A stretch of 64,000 bases of DNA from NCBI RefSeq assembly GCF_016735615.1, contig NZ_JAERSF010000003.1, positions 434,001 through 498,000 of the forward strand, written 5' to 3'. A program made the translations under genes and the position numbers. Below the pieces are notes generated by a model. The model ran no database searches, was not told the origin of the DNA, and saw only the letters and a program-made list of their open reading frames with translations. This DNA comes from Flavobacterium tagetis (GTDB lineage: Bacteria > Bacteroidota > Bacteroidia > Flavobacteriales > Flavobacteriaceae). This document shows positions 54,298 to 61,424 of this stretch, piece after piece; position 1 is the first letter of the stretch, and each line of letters opens with the position of its first letter.

Positions 54298-55357
54298 CAC
54301 ATACCAAAACATTTGCAATAATATTGACTACAAAGCAGACAAATCTGTACTGCAGATAAAAACCATTGATATGCACACAGGTGGCGAGCCTTTGCGTGTA
54401 ATTGTTTCTGGTTTTCCAAAACTTAAAGGAAGTACAGTTTTAGAATACCGAAGAGATATAAAAGAAAACTACGATTATTTAAGAACAGCGTTGATGTTTG
54501 AGCCTCGTGGTCATGCTGATATGTATGGTTGTATATTACTTCCTCCAAATGATGAAGAGGCAGATTTTGGTATTCTTTTCATGCATAATGAAGGATATAG
54601 CAGTATGTGTGGTCACGCCATTATTGCTATAAGTACCTTGGCAGTAAAAATGAACTGGATAATAGTAAAAGAAGGTGAAAACGAATTAAAAATTGATGCT
54701 CCATGCGGTCGAATTTTTTCATTTGTTAAGGTGTCAAATGGTGAAGTAATTGGAGTGAAGTTTCATTGTGTGCCAAGTTTTGCTGTAGGTTTAGATCGTA
54801 TTGTAAATGTTGAGGGTATTGGTGATGTTGTTTATGATCTGGCATATGGTGGCGCTTTTTACGCTTATGTTGATTTGAGAAAAAATACACATTTGAATTT
54901 TGGTTTATCCGAGGAAAATTACCGTGCCATTATTCAAAGCGGTATAGATATAAAACACGCAGTAATGAATCAGGACAAAGAAATTCAGCATCCATTTGAA
55001 GAAGATTTGAGTTTTTTATACGGAACCATTTTTATAGACGAACCAATGAATATTTCAAATCATAGTCGAAATGTTTGCGTTTTTGCCGATGGAGAAGTCG
55101 ATCGTTCTCCAACAGGTTCAGGTGTTTCAGGAAGAATAGCAATTGAAAAAGCTAGAAATGCTATTAAAATAAATGAACCAATCACAATAGAAAGTATAAC
55201 AGGAAGTACTTTTAAAGGATGTCTTGTTAGAGAAGAGAAATTTGGACCTTTTAATGCCGTAATTCCACAAGTTGAAGGAACAGCTTTTGTAACAGGATTG
55301 AATACATTTTTAATAGATCCAAAAGATCCTATGAAGAATGGGTTTATACTTCGATAA
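54290..55357 (+). CDS. Probable trans-3-hydroxy-L-proline dehydratase (proline racemase family)
   Basis: The 355-residue cytosolic protein has the family N-terminus IDMHTGGEPLRVI. The first active-site residue is Cys107 in SSMCGHAII. The second position, in DRSPTGSGVSGR, is Thr275 where racemases and 4-hydroxyproline epimerases have Cys. The Cys/Thr pair is the mark of trans-3-hydroxy-L-proline dehydratases, which form delta-1-pyrroline-2-carboxylate. The overlapping upstream gene would reduce that to L-proline. The two genes thus form a compact salvage route for a collagen-type hydroxyproline. A hairpin terminator follows. Confidence 0.88.
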   Translation: MPNTYQNICNNIDYKADKSVLQIKTIDMHTGGEPLRVIVSGFPKLKGSTVLEYRRDIKENYDYLRTALMFEPRGHADMYGCILLPPNDEEADFGILFMHNEGYSSMCGHAIIAISTLAVKMNWIIVKEGENELKIDAPCGRIFSFVKVSNGEVIGVKFHCVPSFAVGLDRIVNVEGIGDVVYDLAYGGAFYAYVDLRKNTHLNFGLSEENYRAIIQSGIDIKHAVMNQDKEIQHPFEEDLSFLYGTIFIDEPMNISNHSRNVCVFADGEVDRSPTGSGVSGRIAIEKARNAIKINEPITIESITGSTFKGCLVREEKFGPFNAVIPQVEGTAFVTGLNTFLIDPKDPMKNGFILR

Positions 55358-55376
55358 TTAATTCTGCAAAACAAAC

Positions 55377-55410
55377 AAACTGTAAGTCATTTAGATTTAC
55401 AGTTTTTTTT
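55377..55410 (+). terminator. Terminator of the hydroxyproline gene pair
   Basis: AAACTGTAA (55377-55385) pairs with TTACAGTTT (55397-55405), followed by a run of T. Confidence 0.75.
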
Positions 55411-55432
55411 ATTTCTAAGTTTAGAACAAAAA

Positions 55433-55459
55433 AAAGTCCTAATCAAAGATTAGGACTTT
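55433..55459 (-). terminator. Terminator of the tRNA-Tyr gene
   Basis: A perfect 12-base stem, 55433-55444 with 55448-55459 (AAAGTCCTAATC and its complement), around AAA. On the reverse strand it is followed by a long T-run. Confidence 0.85.
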
Positions 55460-55461
55460 CG

Positions 55462-55542
55462 TGGGGAGAGCAGGATTCGAACCTGCGAAGTTCACACAGC
55501 AGATTTACAGTCTGCCCTCGTTGGCCGCTTGAGTATCTCCCC
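55462..55542 (-). tRNA. tRNA-Tyr (anticodon GTA)
   Basis: The reverse strand folds as an 81-base tRNA. The acceptor stem is GGGGAGA with TCTCCCC plus discriminator A. The anticodon loop in GACTGTAAATC has GTA. A long variable arm is present, as in bacterial tyrosine tRNAs, and the T arm reads GGTTCGAATCC. The CCA end is not encoded. It is a single gene with its own terminator. Confidence 0.95.
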
Positions 55543-55902
55543 GATCTCAGCTTGTTGCGCTTTGTTGTTCTAAGCGGTGGCAAAGATAGGAACTCTTTCT
55601 ACATTTCCAAACAAAAAAAGCACTTAATTTTAAGTTATTTTATGGTTGTTTTTTAATTCGCTGGAATTGAATAAAATAAAAATTATATAAAATGTATTTT
55701 TTTTACCATGTTTTCAAAAGTAAGATTAGGATTATATTTTTAACAACATTTTTTCTCTAAACTTAGTTTTTTATGAACGCATCAGTTATTGTTTTTACTG
55801 ATGTTTGGAGTAAATATTGGAGAAAAAGAAGCTTTGTTATAAACTGAGTTTTATTTCTTTTTTGATCAATTTCTTTTTCTAAGTTTATGAAATAGTTTAA
55901 AT
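55543..55902. other. AT-rich spacer with no gene seen
   Basis: This stretch lies upstream of the tRNA and downstream of the thioredoxin gene. Apart from the presumed tRNA promoter and a weak hairpin near 55779-55802 (ATCAGT with ACTGAT), I see no gene, repeat or conserved site. Confidence 0.5.
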
Positions 55903-55930
55903 AAAAAAATCTCCACTAGGGAGATTTTTT
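55903..55930. terminator. Terminator of the DUF4369-thioredoxin gene
   Basis: AAAAAAATCTCC (55903-55914) pairs with GGAGATTTTTTT (55919-55930) around ACTA, a strong hairpin with T-run on both strands. Confidence 0.85.
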
Positions 55931-55949
55931 TATTTATTTTAAATACGAA

Positions 55950-57116
55950 TTATTTAGCTAACAATTCTTGAATTTTAGCTTTCAATTCATCACCTCTTAA
56001 ATCTTGAGCTACTACTTTTCCTGATGCGTCAAGGATAAAAGTTGCTGGAATAGATTCAACGTTGTATTGTCTTGCAATTGGCTCGTCCCAAAATTTCAGG
56101 TTAGAAACTTGAGTCCAAGTTAAACCATCTTTTGCAATAGCTTCTTTCCATTTTGCCGCATCTTTATCTAAAGATACTCCAACAATATTTAATCCTTTAG
56201 AATGAAACTCTTTGTATAAAGCCACAACATGAGGATTTTCTTGTCTGCATGGTCCGCACCAAGAAGCCCAGAAATCTACAATAGTAACTTTACCTAAGCT
56301 TTCTTTAAGCGAAACTACTTTTCCTTCTGGATTTGGAGCTGAAAAATCTGCTCTTCATTTAGCGCTACCTACCGCTGGAGCTGTTGCACCAACAGATGGC
56401 ATTTTTGCTTGACCAAATCTAGTTTTGATTTCTTTTCCAGGAGCAGTATTTTTTAGAGACTCATCCAAACCATTGTAAAGACCTTCTAATTTTTTCATAT
56501 CAGCTGTTGGATCATTCAATAAACTTTGGATGATTAAAGCTGTAATGAAAGATTTTGGGTGATTTTCAGCATAAGCTAAATATTTCTTTTTGCTTCCTTC
56601 TTGAACTTCTTTCTGGATTTCCATGTATTGTTTCATCAAGCCATTGATAGTTGCTGTATCTTGAGCTTGTTGAGCTTGTTTCATTTTATCGTTGTTCTTT
56701 TTCTGGAAATCGATTAAACTTTTTTGAGTTTTGTTCATATCTTCCATGAAAGTCACATACTCATCATTGTTGTAAGTTCCAGAAATCTTAGATTTGTGGA
56801 TACTATCTTTATCAATAGCAACTTTAATTTCTCCAGTTTCTAAGATAAATGGGATAGGTCCGTTAGCACCTTGTAATATTAATGTATGGAAAGCTGGTTC
56901 AGTAACTTTTCCTTTAATTTCAAATTTTCCGTTTTCAACTTTTACTGTATCAAGAGAAACTGGCATTCTTGTAGCAGGGTCTTGACCTTGTAAGATGATA
57001 GTTTTTCCATTTTCAATTCCTGTAGCAGTACCTGTAATAAGGTATTCTCCATCTTTAACTTTGCTGCAAGAAATGATAGCTGCAGAAGCTGTAAGTACAA
57101 AAAGTATTTTTTTCAT
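55950..57116 (-). pseudogene. DUF4369-thioredoxin lipoprotein gene (TlpA/ResA type) interrupted by an in-frame TGA
   Basis: Read through one stop, the frame from 57116 to 55950 encodes a thioredoxin-like thiol-disulfide lipoprotein of about 388 residues, the usual size for this Bacteroidota family. The N-terminal half is a lipoprotein signal (AAIISC) and a DUF4369 domain. The C-terminal half is a full thioredoxin domain with FWASWCGPCRQEN and the cis-Pro motif ESIPATFIL. A TGA at 56355-56357 lies in the linker, between GATAPAVGSAK and RADFSAPNPEG, in exactly the same frame. Nothing else is disrupted. No start codon in the second half would keep the WCGPC motif. It is a recent nonsense mutation, a sequence error, or less likely readthrough. 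Confidence 0.85.
56355..57116 (-). CDS. N-terminal DUF4369 lipoprotein part of the interrupted gene
   Basis: If the TGA stops translation, this 253-residue piece is what is made. It has a lipoprotein signal (MKKILFVLTASAAIISC), a strand-rich DUF4369 domain to about residue 120 (GEYLITGTATGIENGKTIIL) and a helical segment (NKTQKSLIDFQKKNNDKMKQ). It lacks any redox motif, so the thiol-disulfide activity of the family would be lost. See the entry for the whole locus. Confidence 0.7.
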   Translation of the reverse strand: MKKILFVLTASAAIISCSKVKDGEYLITGTATGIENGKTIILQGQDPATRMPVSLDTVKVENGKFEIKGKVTEPAFHTLILQGANGPIPFILETGEIKVAIDKDSIHKSKISGTYNNDEYVTFMEDMNKTQKSLIDFQKKNNDKMKQAQQAQDTATINGLMKQYMEIQKEVQEGSKKKYLAYAENHPKSFITALIIQSLLNDPTADMKKLEGLYNGLDESLKNTAPGKEIKTRFGQAKMPSVGATAPAVGSAK

Positions 57117-57150
57117 TATAAAAAATTAATTAGTTAATTGATTTGTGTGA

Positions 57151-57158
57151 CAAAAGTA
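57151..57158 (-). promoter_or_regulatory. Promoter -7 box for the DUF4369-thioredoxin gene
   Basis: The reverse strand reads TACTTTTG, matching TAnnTTTG, 34 bases before the ATG at 57116. Confidence 0.55.
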
Positions 57159-57326
57159 TCTAAAATTATAAAACATACAGAATTTTGTAACCTAAAATTT
57201 TGTTATAGTTTTTTTGAGTCTAAAATACATGAAATCAGCATGTTTGTTGGCTTAATTTGATGAAAAACTATTAATGTGGAACATAATTCAAAGTTCTCTA
57301 TTCAATTTTTTAAATTTTAAGCATAA

Positions 57327-57358
57327 AAAAAGCACTCGTTTAACTGAGTGCTTTTTAG
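57327..57358. terminator. Terminator of the J-domain/KTSC gene
   Basis: AAAAAGCACTC (57327-57337) pairs with GAGTGCTTTTT (57346-57356), with A- and T-runs on both sides. Confidence 0.85.
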
Positions 57359-57378
57359 TGAAATATAGTATTATAAAA

Positions 57379-57819
57379 CTATTCTTGATTTGTTTTCTTT
57401 CTCCAAGTAAAAGAATTTAAAATATGTCTTTTAGCAAATCTTGCTGGAGAATCTGCATTTACCATTTTCACGTAAGTTGCTTTAGGAACACTGATGTATT
57501 CGTAAACACTTCCGTTAGAAAAATCAATAATTAAACGACCTTCTACAAATTTGTAATCTGTGATAGAACAAGTTGAAATTGTTTCTGTGTACTCAGGTAA
57601 ATTTAGTTTGATAGTATCAGGGTGAATACTTACTAAAAAGTGGTAAGCTTCGATAATCGTTTTACTTTTTTCTTCTGCTTCTTTTAAACCAGCTTCATTT
57701 CCCACAAATTTATCAGGATGAGATTCTTTCATCGCATTACGATAAATTGTCTTTAAATCTTTTAACTCTGCAGTTTTTTCTACGTTTAGTAACTTGCGGT
57801 ATTCAACTATTTTTTTCAT
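57379..57819 (-). CDS. J-domain/KTSC domain fusion protein
   Basis: The 146-residue cytosolic protein has an N-terminal DnaJ-like domain (residues 5-65) with the HPD motif in KESHPDKFVG, which in J-domain proteins activates the DnaK ATPase. The C-terminal 60 residues are a KTSC-like domain: GRLIIDFSNGSVYEYISVP and a final FAKRHILNSF. The KTSC motif itself is relaxed here. KTSC domains are thought to bind nucleic acid or protein, without a proven role. It is a single gene with a promoter box and a terminator. Confidence 0.85.
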   Translation of the reverse strand: MKKIVEYRKLLNVEKTAELKDLKTIYRNAMKESHPDKFVGNEAGLKEAEEKSKTIIEAYHFLVSIHPDTIKLNLPEYTETISTCSITDYKFVEGRLIIDFSNGSVYEYISVPKATYVKMVNADSPARFAKRHILNSFTWRKKTNQE

Positions 57820-57889
57820 AAATAAAAGGTAACTACTTGTCTATTAGTTTGAAATCGTTTTGTTTTAGTTCAAATCGACAAATTTTTTG

Positions 57890-57897
57890 CAAAGGTA
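57890..57897 (-). promoter_or_regulatory. Promoter -7 box for the J-domain/KTSC gene
   Basis: The reverse strand reads TACCTTTG, matching TAnnTTTG, 70 bases before the ATG, giving a longer leader than most genes here. Confidence 0.5.
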
Positions 57898-57986
57898 CAC
57901 TTTTTTTTAACTTTTCAGTTTTGATCGAAAAAATATTCAGGAAAGTTGGTTTATTAAAATGTTAACTAGATATTAGAATCGTTTTT

Positions 57987-58160
57987 TAACCGCAAAGTGC
58001 GCAAAGAATTACGCAAAGAACGCTAAGATTTTTTTGAGCAAAATGTTTATAAACATTAAGTTCGCAAAGCTTTATCTAGACAAAGCTTTGCGAACTTAAA
58101 TATTCTCAAAGTATAACATGCAGTAAAAAAAAATCTTAGCGTACTTTGCGTTAAAAATTA
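57987..58160. repeat. Nested inverted-repeat element with CGCAAAG units
   Basis: This element fills most of the 378-base gap 57820-58197. An outer pair, CGCTAAGATTTTTTT (58021-58035) with its exact complement (58127-58141), encloses an inner pair of 22 bases, 58056-58077 with 58078-58099, with one mismatch. Short CGCAAAG units recur along the left arm at about 57991-58018. The whole would fold into a long hairpin. The type is common between Flavobacterium genes and resembles a MITE or REP element, but encodes no protein. Confidence 0.75.
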
Positions 58161-58197
58161 CACGTTCCAACAAAACCTGAAACCTGAAACAAAAAAT

Positions 58198-58443
58198 CTA
58201 TTCTGGCTTATGATTGGCCTTGTCAAAGTTTCTTGATTTTTTAGGGTATTTATCATAGCTCATGTCGCTTGGATTTTCGATAACAGATTTTATTGTAATC
58301 CAATCGCCCTCTTTAAATTTGGCTTGAACCATTTTGTAGTCTAAAAGATATTCTCCGCAGAAATAATTATTATTTTCATCTTTTTCGATAATGCCGGTAA
58401 AAACTCCTTTTTGTGGCATCTTTTGTTCTATATCTTTAGACAT
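58198..58443 (-). CDS. Conserved small hypothetical protein
   Basis: The 81-residue protein has no signal peptide. It reads MSKDIEQKMPQKGVFTGIIE, with strand-like segments (FCGEYLLDYKMVQAKFKEGD; WITIKSVIENP) suggesting a small OB-like or SH3-like fold, and a basic, charged tail. No family is recognised. Divergent from the next gene, with promoter boxes on both strands in the 86-base gap. Confidence 0.7.
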   Translation of the reverse strand: MSKDIEQKMPQKGVFTGIIEKDENNNYFCGEYLLDYKMVQAKFKEGDWITIKSVIENPSDMSYDKYPKKSRNFDKANHKPE

Positions 58444-58468
58444 GATTTTTTTGTTTTGAATTAAAGAG

Positions 58469-58476
58469 CAAAGATA
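58469..58476 (-). promoter_or_regulatory. Promoter -7 box for the small gene at 58198
   Basis: The reverse strand reads TATCTTTG, matching TAnnTTTG, 25 bases before the ATG at 58443. Confidence 0.5.
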
Positions 58477-58517
58477 AGCAATTTAGGTTTGTTTTAGGGA
58501 GTTCGCCGTAATCTGAG

Positions 58518-58525
58518 TATATTTG
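58518..58525 (+). promoter_or_regulatory. Promoter -7 box almost touching the ATG at 58530
   Basis: TATATTTG matches TAnnTTTG but lies only four bases before the ATG. With a normal start distance the transcript would begin at or next to the A of ATG, that is, a leaderless mRNA. Confidence 0.45.
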
Positions 58526-58529
58526 CAGC

Positions 58530-59072
58530 ATGCAGAAAAACTTTAAGCCACATCCTAATTCTTTTAAAAATACCTTTTGTGCCTTTAATGAAGTACTTCC
58601 AGATGCCATTCAAGGTTTAAAAAAACAATTTGAAAGTAAAGCAGGAAGCTCCTATTATTATACTGAAGAAGGAATGTATCGCGTTTCTAATCATTGGGGA
58701 AGACTGGCCAATAGTAAATGGCGATTGATTGCCCGTGATCCAGAAACAGAATCAAAGACAAAAATTGGTTTTGCAAAATGGACAGAATTTTATCCTGATA
58801 ATGCAACTGATAAACTGTATTATATAGAAGCCGATTTCGAAAAAAATCTTGCCAATTATCAGCATAAAAACAATCCTAAATATGGCGGAAAAGCGATTTT
58901 AAGAACAAGTACTGAAACTACAAAAAGATTAAAACAGATTAGAAACCTGCAACAGCTCACCAATTGGGCAAAGCATTTTGATTATGATGATATTGATGAC
59001 CTGCGAAAACAAATTATCAACGAATTGATTTTTACTGAAAAAACGTTAGAGCAAATTAAAAGAGAGGTGTAA
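58530..59072 (+). CDS. Conserved hypothetical protein
   Basis: The 180-residue cytosolic protein has no signal or membrane segment. Segments such as YYYTEEGMYRVSNHWGRLAN and SKWRLIARDPETESKTKIGF suggest a small globular domain with many aromatics. The C-terminal 60 residues are helical and charged (LKQIRNLQQLTNWAKHFDYD). No family is recognised. It overlaps the next small gene by one base (taATG), so the two are translated together. Confidence 0.75.
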   Translation: MQKNFKPHPNSFKNTFCAFNEVLPDAIQGLKKQFESKAGSSYYYTEEGMYRVSNHWGRLANSKWRLIARDPETESKTKIGFAKWTEFYPDNATDKLYYIEADFEKNLANYQHKNNPKYGGKAILRTSTETTKRLKQIRNLQQLTNWAKHFDYDDIDDLRKQIINELIFTEKTLEQIKREV

Positions 59073-59212
59073 TGGGACGTAATAACGAAAAGAACATTAA
59101 AAAACATAACGATAAATTGCACAAAGCTCAGGCAAAAGCCAAACAAGCAGAAATTGCAAGAAAAGAAAAACTTAAAGAAATAGTAAAGAAGTACAACGAA
59201 AGTAAAGAGTAA
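59072..59212 (+). CDS. 46-residue basic coiled protein
   Basis: The start codon overlaps the stop of the previous gene (TAATG). The product MGRNNEKNIKKHNDKLHKAQ continues with AKAKQAEIARKEKLKEIVKK and ends NESKE. It is almost all charged and helical, with no hydrophobic core, so it is likely a single helix that binds a partner or nucleic acid. The tight coupling and codon pattern support a real gene. It is too short for most gene finders. Confidence 0.65.
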   Translation: MGRNNEKNIKKHNDKLHKAQAKAKQAEIARKEKLKEIVKKYNESKE

Positions 59213-59219
59213 ATATACG

Positions 59220-59313
59220 TTGCCACGAATTTCACGAATTAGCACGAATTTTATTTAAAATCGGTGTTCAATGCAAATTAAAAATTAGTGAAAGTTGGTG
59301 TAATTCGTGGCAA
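59220..59313. repeat. CACGAATT inverted-repeat intergenic element
   Basis: TTGCCACGAATT (59220-59231) and its exact complement AATTCGTGGCAA (59302-59313) bound the element. The left arm repeats CACGAATT three times (TTTCACGAATTAGCACGAATTTT). This is the kind of dispersed palindrome I know between Flavobacterium genes. It separates the 46-residue gene from the next small gene. Confidence 0.7.
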
Positions 59314-59328
59314 AAAAAACACAAACAA

Positions 59329-59562
59329 ATGAATTCAAAATTCGAAACACTAAAAGCAAACGTACAGGAAATCATTGATTTGATTGCTGCGAAAAACGAC
59401 AGAGAAGCAAACAACAAATTATTGGAAGTAAGCGAAACACTTGACGAAATGATTGATTTTGCTGAAGAAGATGAAGAAGTGAGAGAGATTACTCGTTATC
59501 AGGTTTTATTAAACCAGCTTCATGTAAAAATTAATGGAGAAGAACCAGTTGATGGAGAATAA
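59329..59562 (+). CDS. Conserved small acidic protein
   Basis: The 77-residue cytosolic protein is strongly acidic and helical (MNSKFETLKANVQEIIDLIA; LLEVSETLDEMIDFAEEDEE). It has no signal peptide and no known motif. It overlaps the YchJ-like gene by 11 bases, indicating one transcriptional unit. A role as a small binding or regulatory protein is only a guess. Confidence 0.75.
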   Translation: MNSKFETLKANVQEIIDLIAAKNDREANNKLLEVSETLDEMIDFAEEDEEVREITRYQVLLNQLHVKINGEEPVDGE

Positions 59563-59932
59563 AAAATGTTTCTGCGACACAGGATTGCTTTTTAAAAATT
59601 GCTGTGGATTATATCTGAATGACAATCAAAAAGCACCTTCAGCATTAGCTTTAATGCGTTCCAGATATTCGGCATATGCAACTCACAATGTCGATTATTT
59701 AATGGAAACTACTTATGTTTCAGAGAGAAAATATTATTCGAAACCTGAAATTTTAAGATGGGCAGTTTCTAATAAATGGCAGAAATTGGAAATTTTGAGT
59801 TTTTCTGAAAACACAGTAGAATTCAAAGCTTACTTTTTAGATTCAGATAATAAACCACAAGTGCATTATGAATTTTCTACTTTTAAATTCGAGAATGGCG
59901 CTTGGTATTATTTGGACGGAAAGTTTGAATAA
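59552..59932 (+). CDS. YchJ-like protein with N-terminal zinc-binding Cys motif
   Basis: From the ATG at 59552 the product is 126 residues. The N-terminus CFCDTGLLFKNCCG has the four-Cys pattern of the SEC-C-type zinc motif. The following segment ALALMRSRYSAYATHNVDYL is the hallmark of YchJ-family (UPF0225) proteins, whose C-terminal part has an NTF2-like fold, here ending FENGAWYYLDGKFE. Function is not established. An alternative upstream ATG six codons earlier lies deeper in the preceding gene and is not needed. Confidence 0.88.
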   Translation: MENKKCFCDTGLLFKNCCGLYLNDNQKAPSALALMRSRYSAYATHNVDYLMETTYVSERKYYSKPEILRWAVSNKWQKLEILSFSENTVEFKAYFLDSDNKPQVHYEFSTFKFENGAWYYLDGKFE

Positions 59933-60038
59933 TTATTACATCTAACACTGTTAGTTGAGATTTTTGGTTAAATATTTTAACTAAAAATTAATAAACGATT
60001 CGTTTTTCATAATTCTAAAAAGATGTAATTTTAGATTT

Positions 60039-61157
60039 ATGAAAAACGAATTTAAAAAAGGCTTTTATTTTAAGACTTACGAAGCTCCTTTTCAGTCTCC
60101 GTTTGACAAACTTTTTACGATTTTTAAAGAGTTGATCACCCATACTTCGGGTGATTTTGATGAAGCAATAAACTGGCTTCGGGAACTGGACAAAGAATAC
60201 AAACTTACCGACGAAAATTATACCATTGACGACTTTATTGAAGATCTAAAGAAGAAAGGATACATTAGAGATGAAGTAAAAGACGATGGAAGTTCTGGTT
60301 TCGGAATTACTGCAAAAACCGAAAGAGCCATTAGACAGCAAGCTTTAGATCAGATTTTTGGAAACTTGAAAAAATCTGGGAGCGGAAATCATAAAACAAA
60401 ATATGCTGGAAGCGGCGATGAGCATACAGGAGAATTCCGTGAATATAATTTTGGCGACAGCTTAGAAAGAATTTCTTTAACTGAAAGCCTTCGAAATGCT
60501 CAAGTTAATAACGGTGTCGAAAGTTTTATGCTCACTGAAAATGATTTGATCGTAGAAGATGCCCAATACAAGGCACAAATGAGTACAGTTTTGATGATCG
60601 ATATCAGTCACAGTATGATTTTGTATGGAGAAGACCGAATTACTCCTGCCAAAAAAGTAGCCATGGCTTTGGCAGAGTTAATCACAACGAGATATCCTAA
60701 AGACACTTTAGATATTTTGGTTTTCGGGAATGATGCTTGGACAATTCCCATCAAAGATTTGCCGTATTTGCAAGTTGGCCCTTATCATACGAATACGGTT
60801 GCTGGTTTGCAATTGGCAATGGATATTTTGCGTAGAAAGCGTAACACCAACAAGCAGATTTTTATGATTACCGATGGAAAGCCAAGCTGCGTTCGCGAAC
60901 GTGATGGCTCTTATTATATGAATAGTAACGGTTTGGATGAATATATTGTCGATAAATGCTACACTCAGGCGCAACAGGCGAGAAAATTACACATTCCGAT
61001 TACGACTTTCATGATTGCCCGGGATCCGTATTTGCAGCGATTTGTGAATCAGTTTACAGAAGCCAATCAAGGAAAAGCATTTTATACGGGAATTAAAGGT
61101 CTTGGTGAAATGATTTTTGAGGACTATGAAGCGAATAGGAAGAAGAGGATTAAGTAG
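60039..61157 (+). CDS. VWA domain protein (partner of the AAA+ gene)
   Basis: The 372-residue cytosolic protein has an N-terminal helical part (residues 1-175) and a C-terminal von Willebrand A domain with a full MIDAS: DISHS at residues 188-192, the Thr in HTNTVAGL and Asp in MITDGKPS. No signal peptide or membrane anchor is present. It is followed after 267 bases by a MoxR-type AAA+ ATPase on the same strand. MoxR/VWA pairs act as chaperone-like modules that insert metals or assemble protein complexes, comparable to magnesium chelatase I and D. The client is unknown. Confidence 0.88.
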   Translation: MKNEFKKGFYFKTYEAPFQSPFDKLFTIFKELITHTSGDFDEAINWLRELDKEYKLTDENYTIDDFIEDLKKKGYIRDEVKDDGSSGFGITAKTERAIRQQALDQIFGNLKKSGSGNHKTKYAGSGDEHTGEFREYNFGDSLERISLTESLRNAQVNNGVESFMLTENDLIVEDAQYKAQMSTVLMIDISHSMILYGEDRITPAKKVAMALAELITTRYPKDTLDILVFGNDAWTIPIKDLPYLQVGPYHTNTVAGLQLAMDILRRKRNTNKQIFMITDGKPSCVRERDGSYYMNSNGLDEYIVDKCYTQAQQARKLHIPITTFMIARDPYLQRFVNQFTEANQGKAFYTGIKGLGEMIFEDYEANRKKRIK

Positions 61158-61236
61158 AGTTGCTAAGGTTCTGAGATGCTAAGATACTAAGGTTTCTTTG
61201 CACCTGAATATACGTTCTGTATTCCGTTCGGATATC

Positions 61237-61260
61237 GTAGAGACGCACCGCAGTGCGTCT
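61237..61260. repeat. Palindromic repeat, copy 1
   Basis: GTAGAGACGCACCGCAGTGC and following bases form a near-perfect palindrome around GCACCGCAGTGC. The same unit recurs 100 bases away at 61338. It is a REP-like hairpin known from flavobacterial intergenic regions. Confidence 0.7.
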
Positions 61261-61271
61261 AACACATCAAT

Positions 61272-61296
61272 TGTCACGCTGAGCGAAGTCGAAGCG
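61272..61296. repeat. Dispersed intergenic repeat between the two palindromes
   Basis: TGTCACGCTGAGCGAAGTCG continuing into AAGCG is a widespread intergenic repeat unit in Bacteroidota genomes as far as I recall. It sits between the two copies of the palindrome. Confidence 0.5.
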
Positions 61297-61337
61297 TCGT
61301 TTCAATTGGTTTGATAAAAATTAAAGACAACGCAATT

Positions 61338-61363
61338 GTAGAGACGCACTGCAGTGCGTCTAC
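61338..61363. repeat. Palindromic repeat, copy 2
   Basis: The core AGACGCACTGCAGTGCGTCT is a perfect 20-base palindrome (61342-61361), flanked by GTAG and AC. It differs from copy 1 by one base in the centre. Confidence 0.75.
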
Positions 61364-61424
61364 ACACAGAAATGACACAATACATTGTCATAAAAAATAA
61401 ATAAACAATCTATATTTCAACACA

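Noticed and set aside
55950..57116. TGA as selenocysteine codon, or restart at the overlapping ATGA
   Set aside because: The TGA lies in a linker rather than a redox motif and no SECIS-like hairpin was seen; the ATGA start is in another frame and ends after a few codons without the WCGPC motif.
61237..61363. CRISPR array
   Set aside because: Only two palindromic copies, with no regular spacers and no cas genes.
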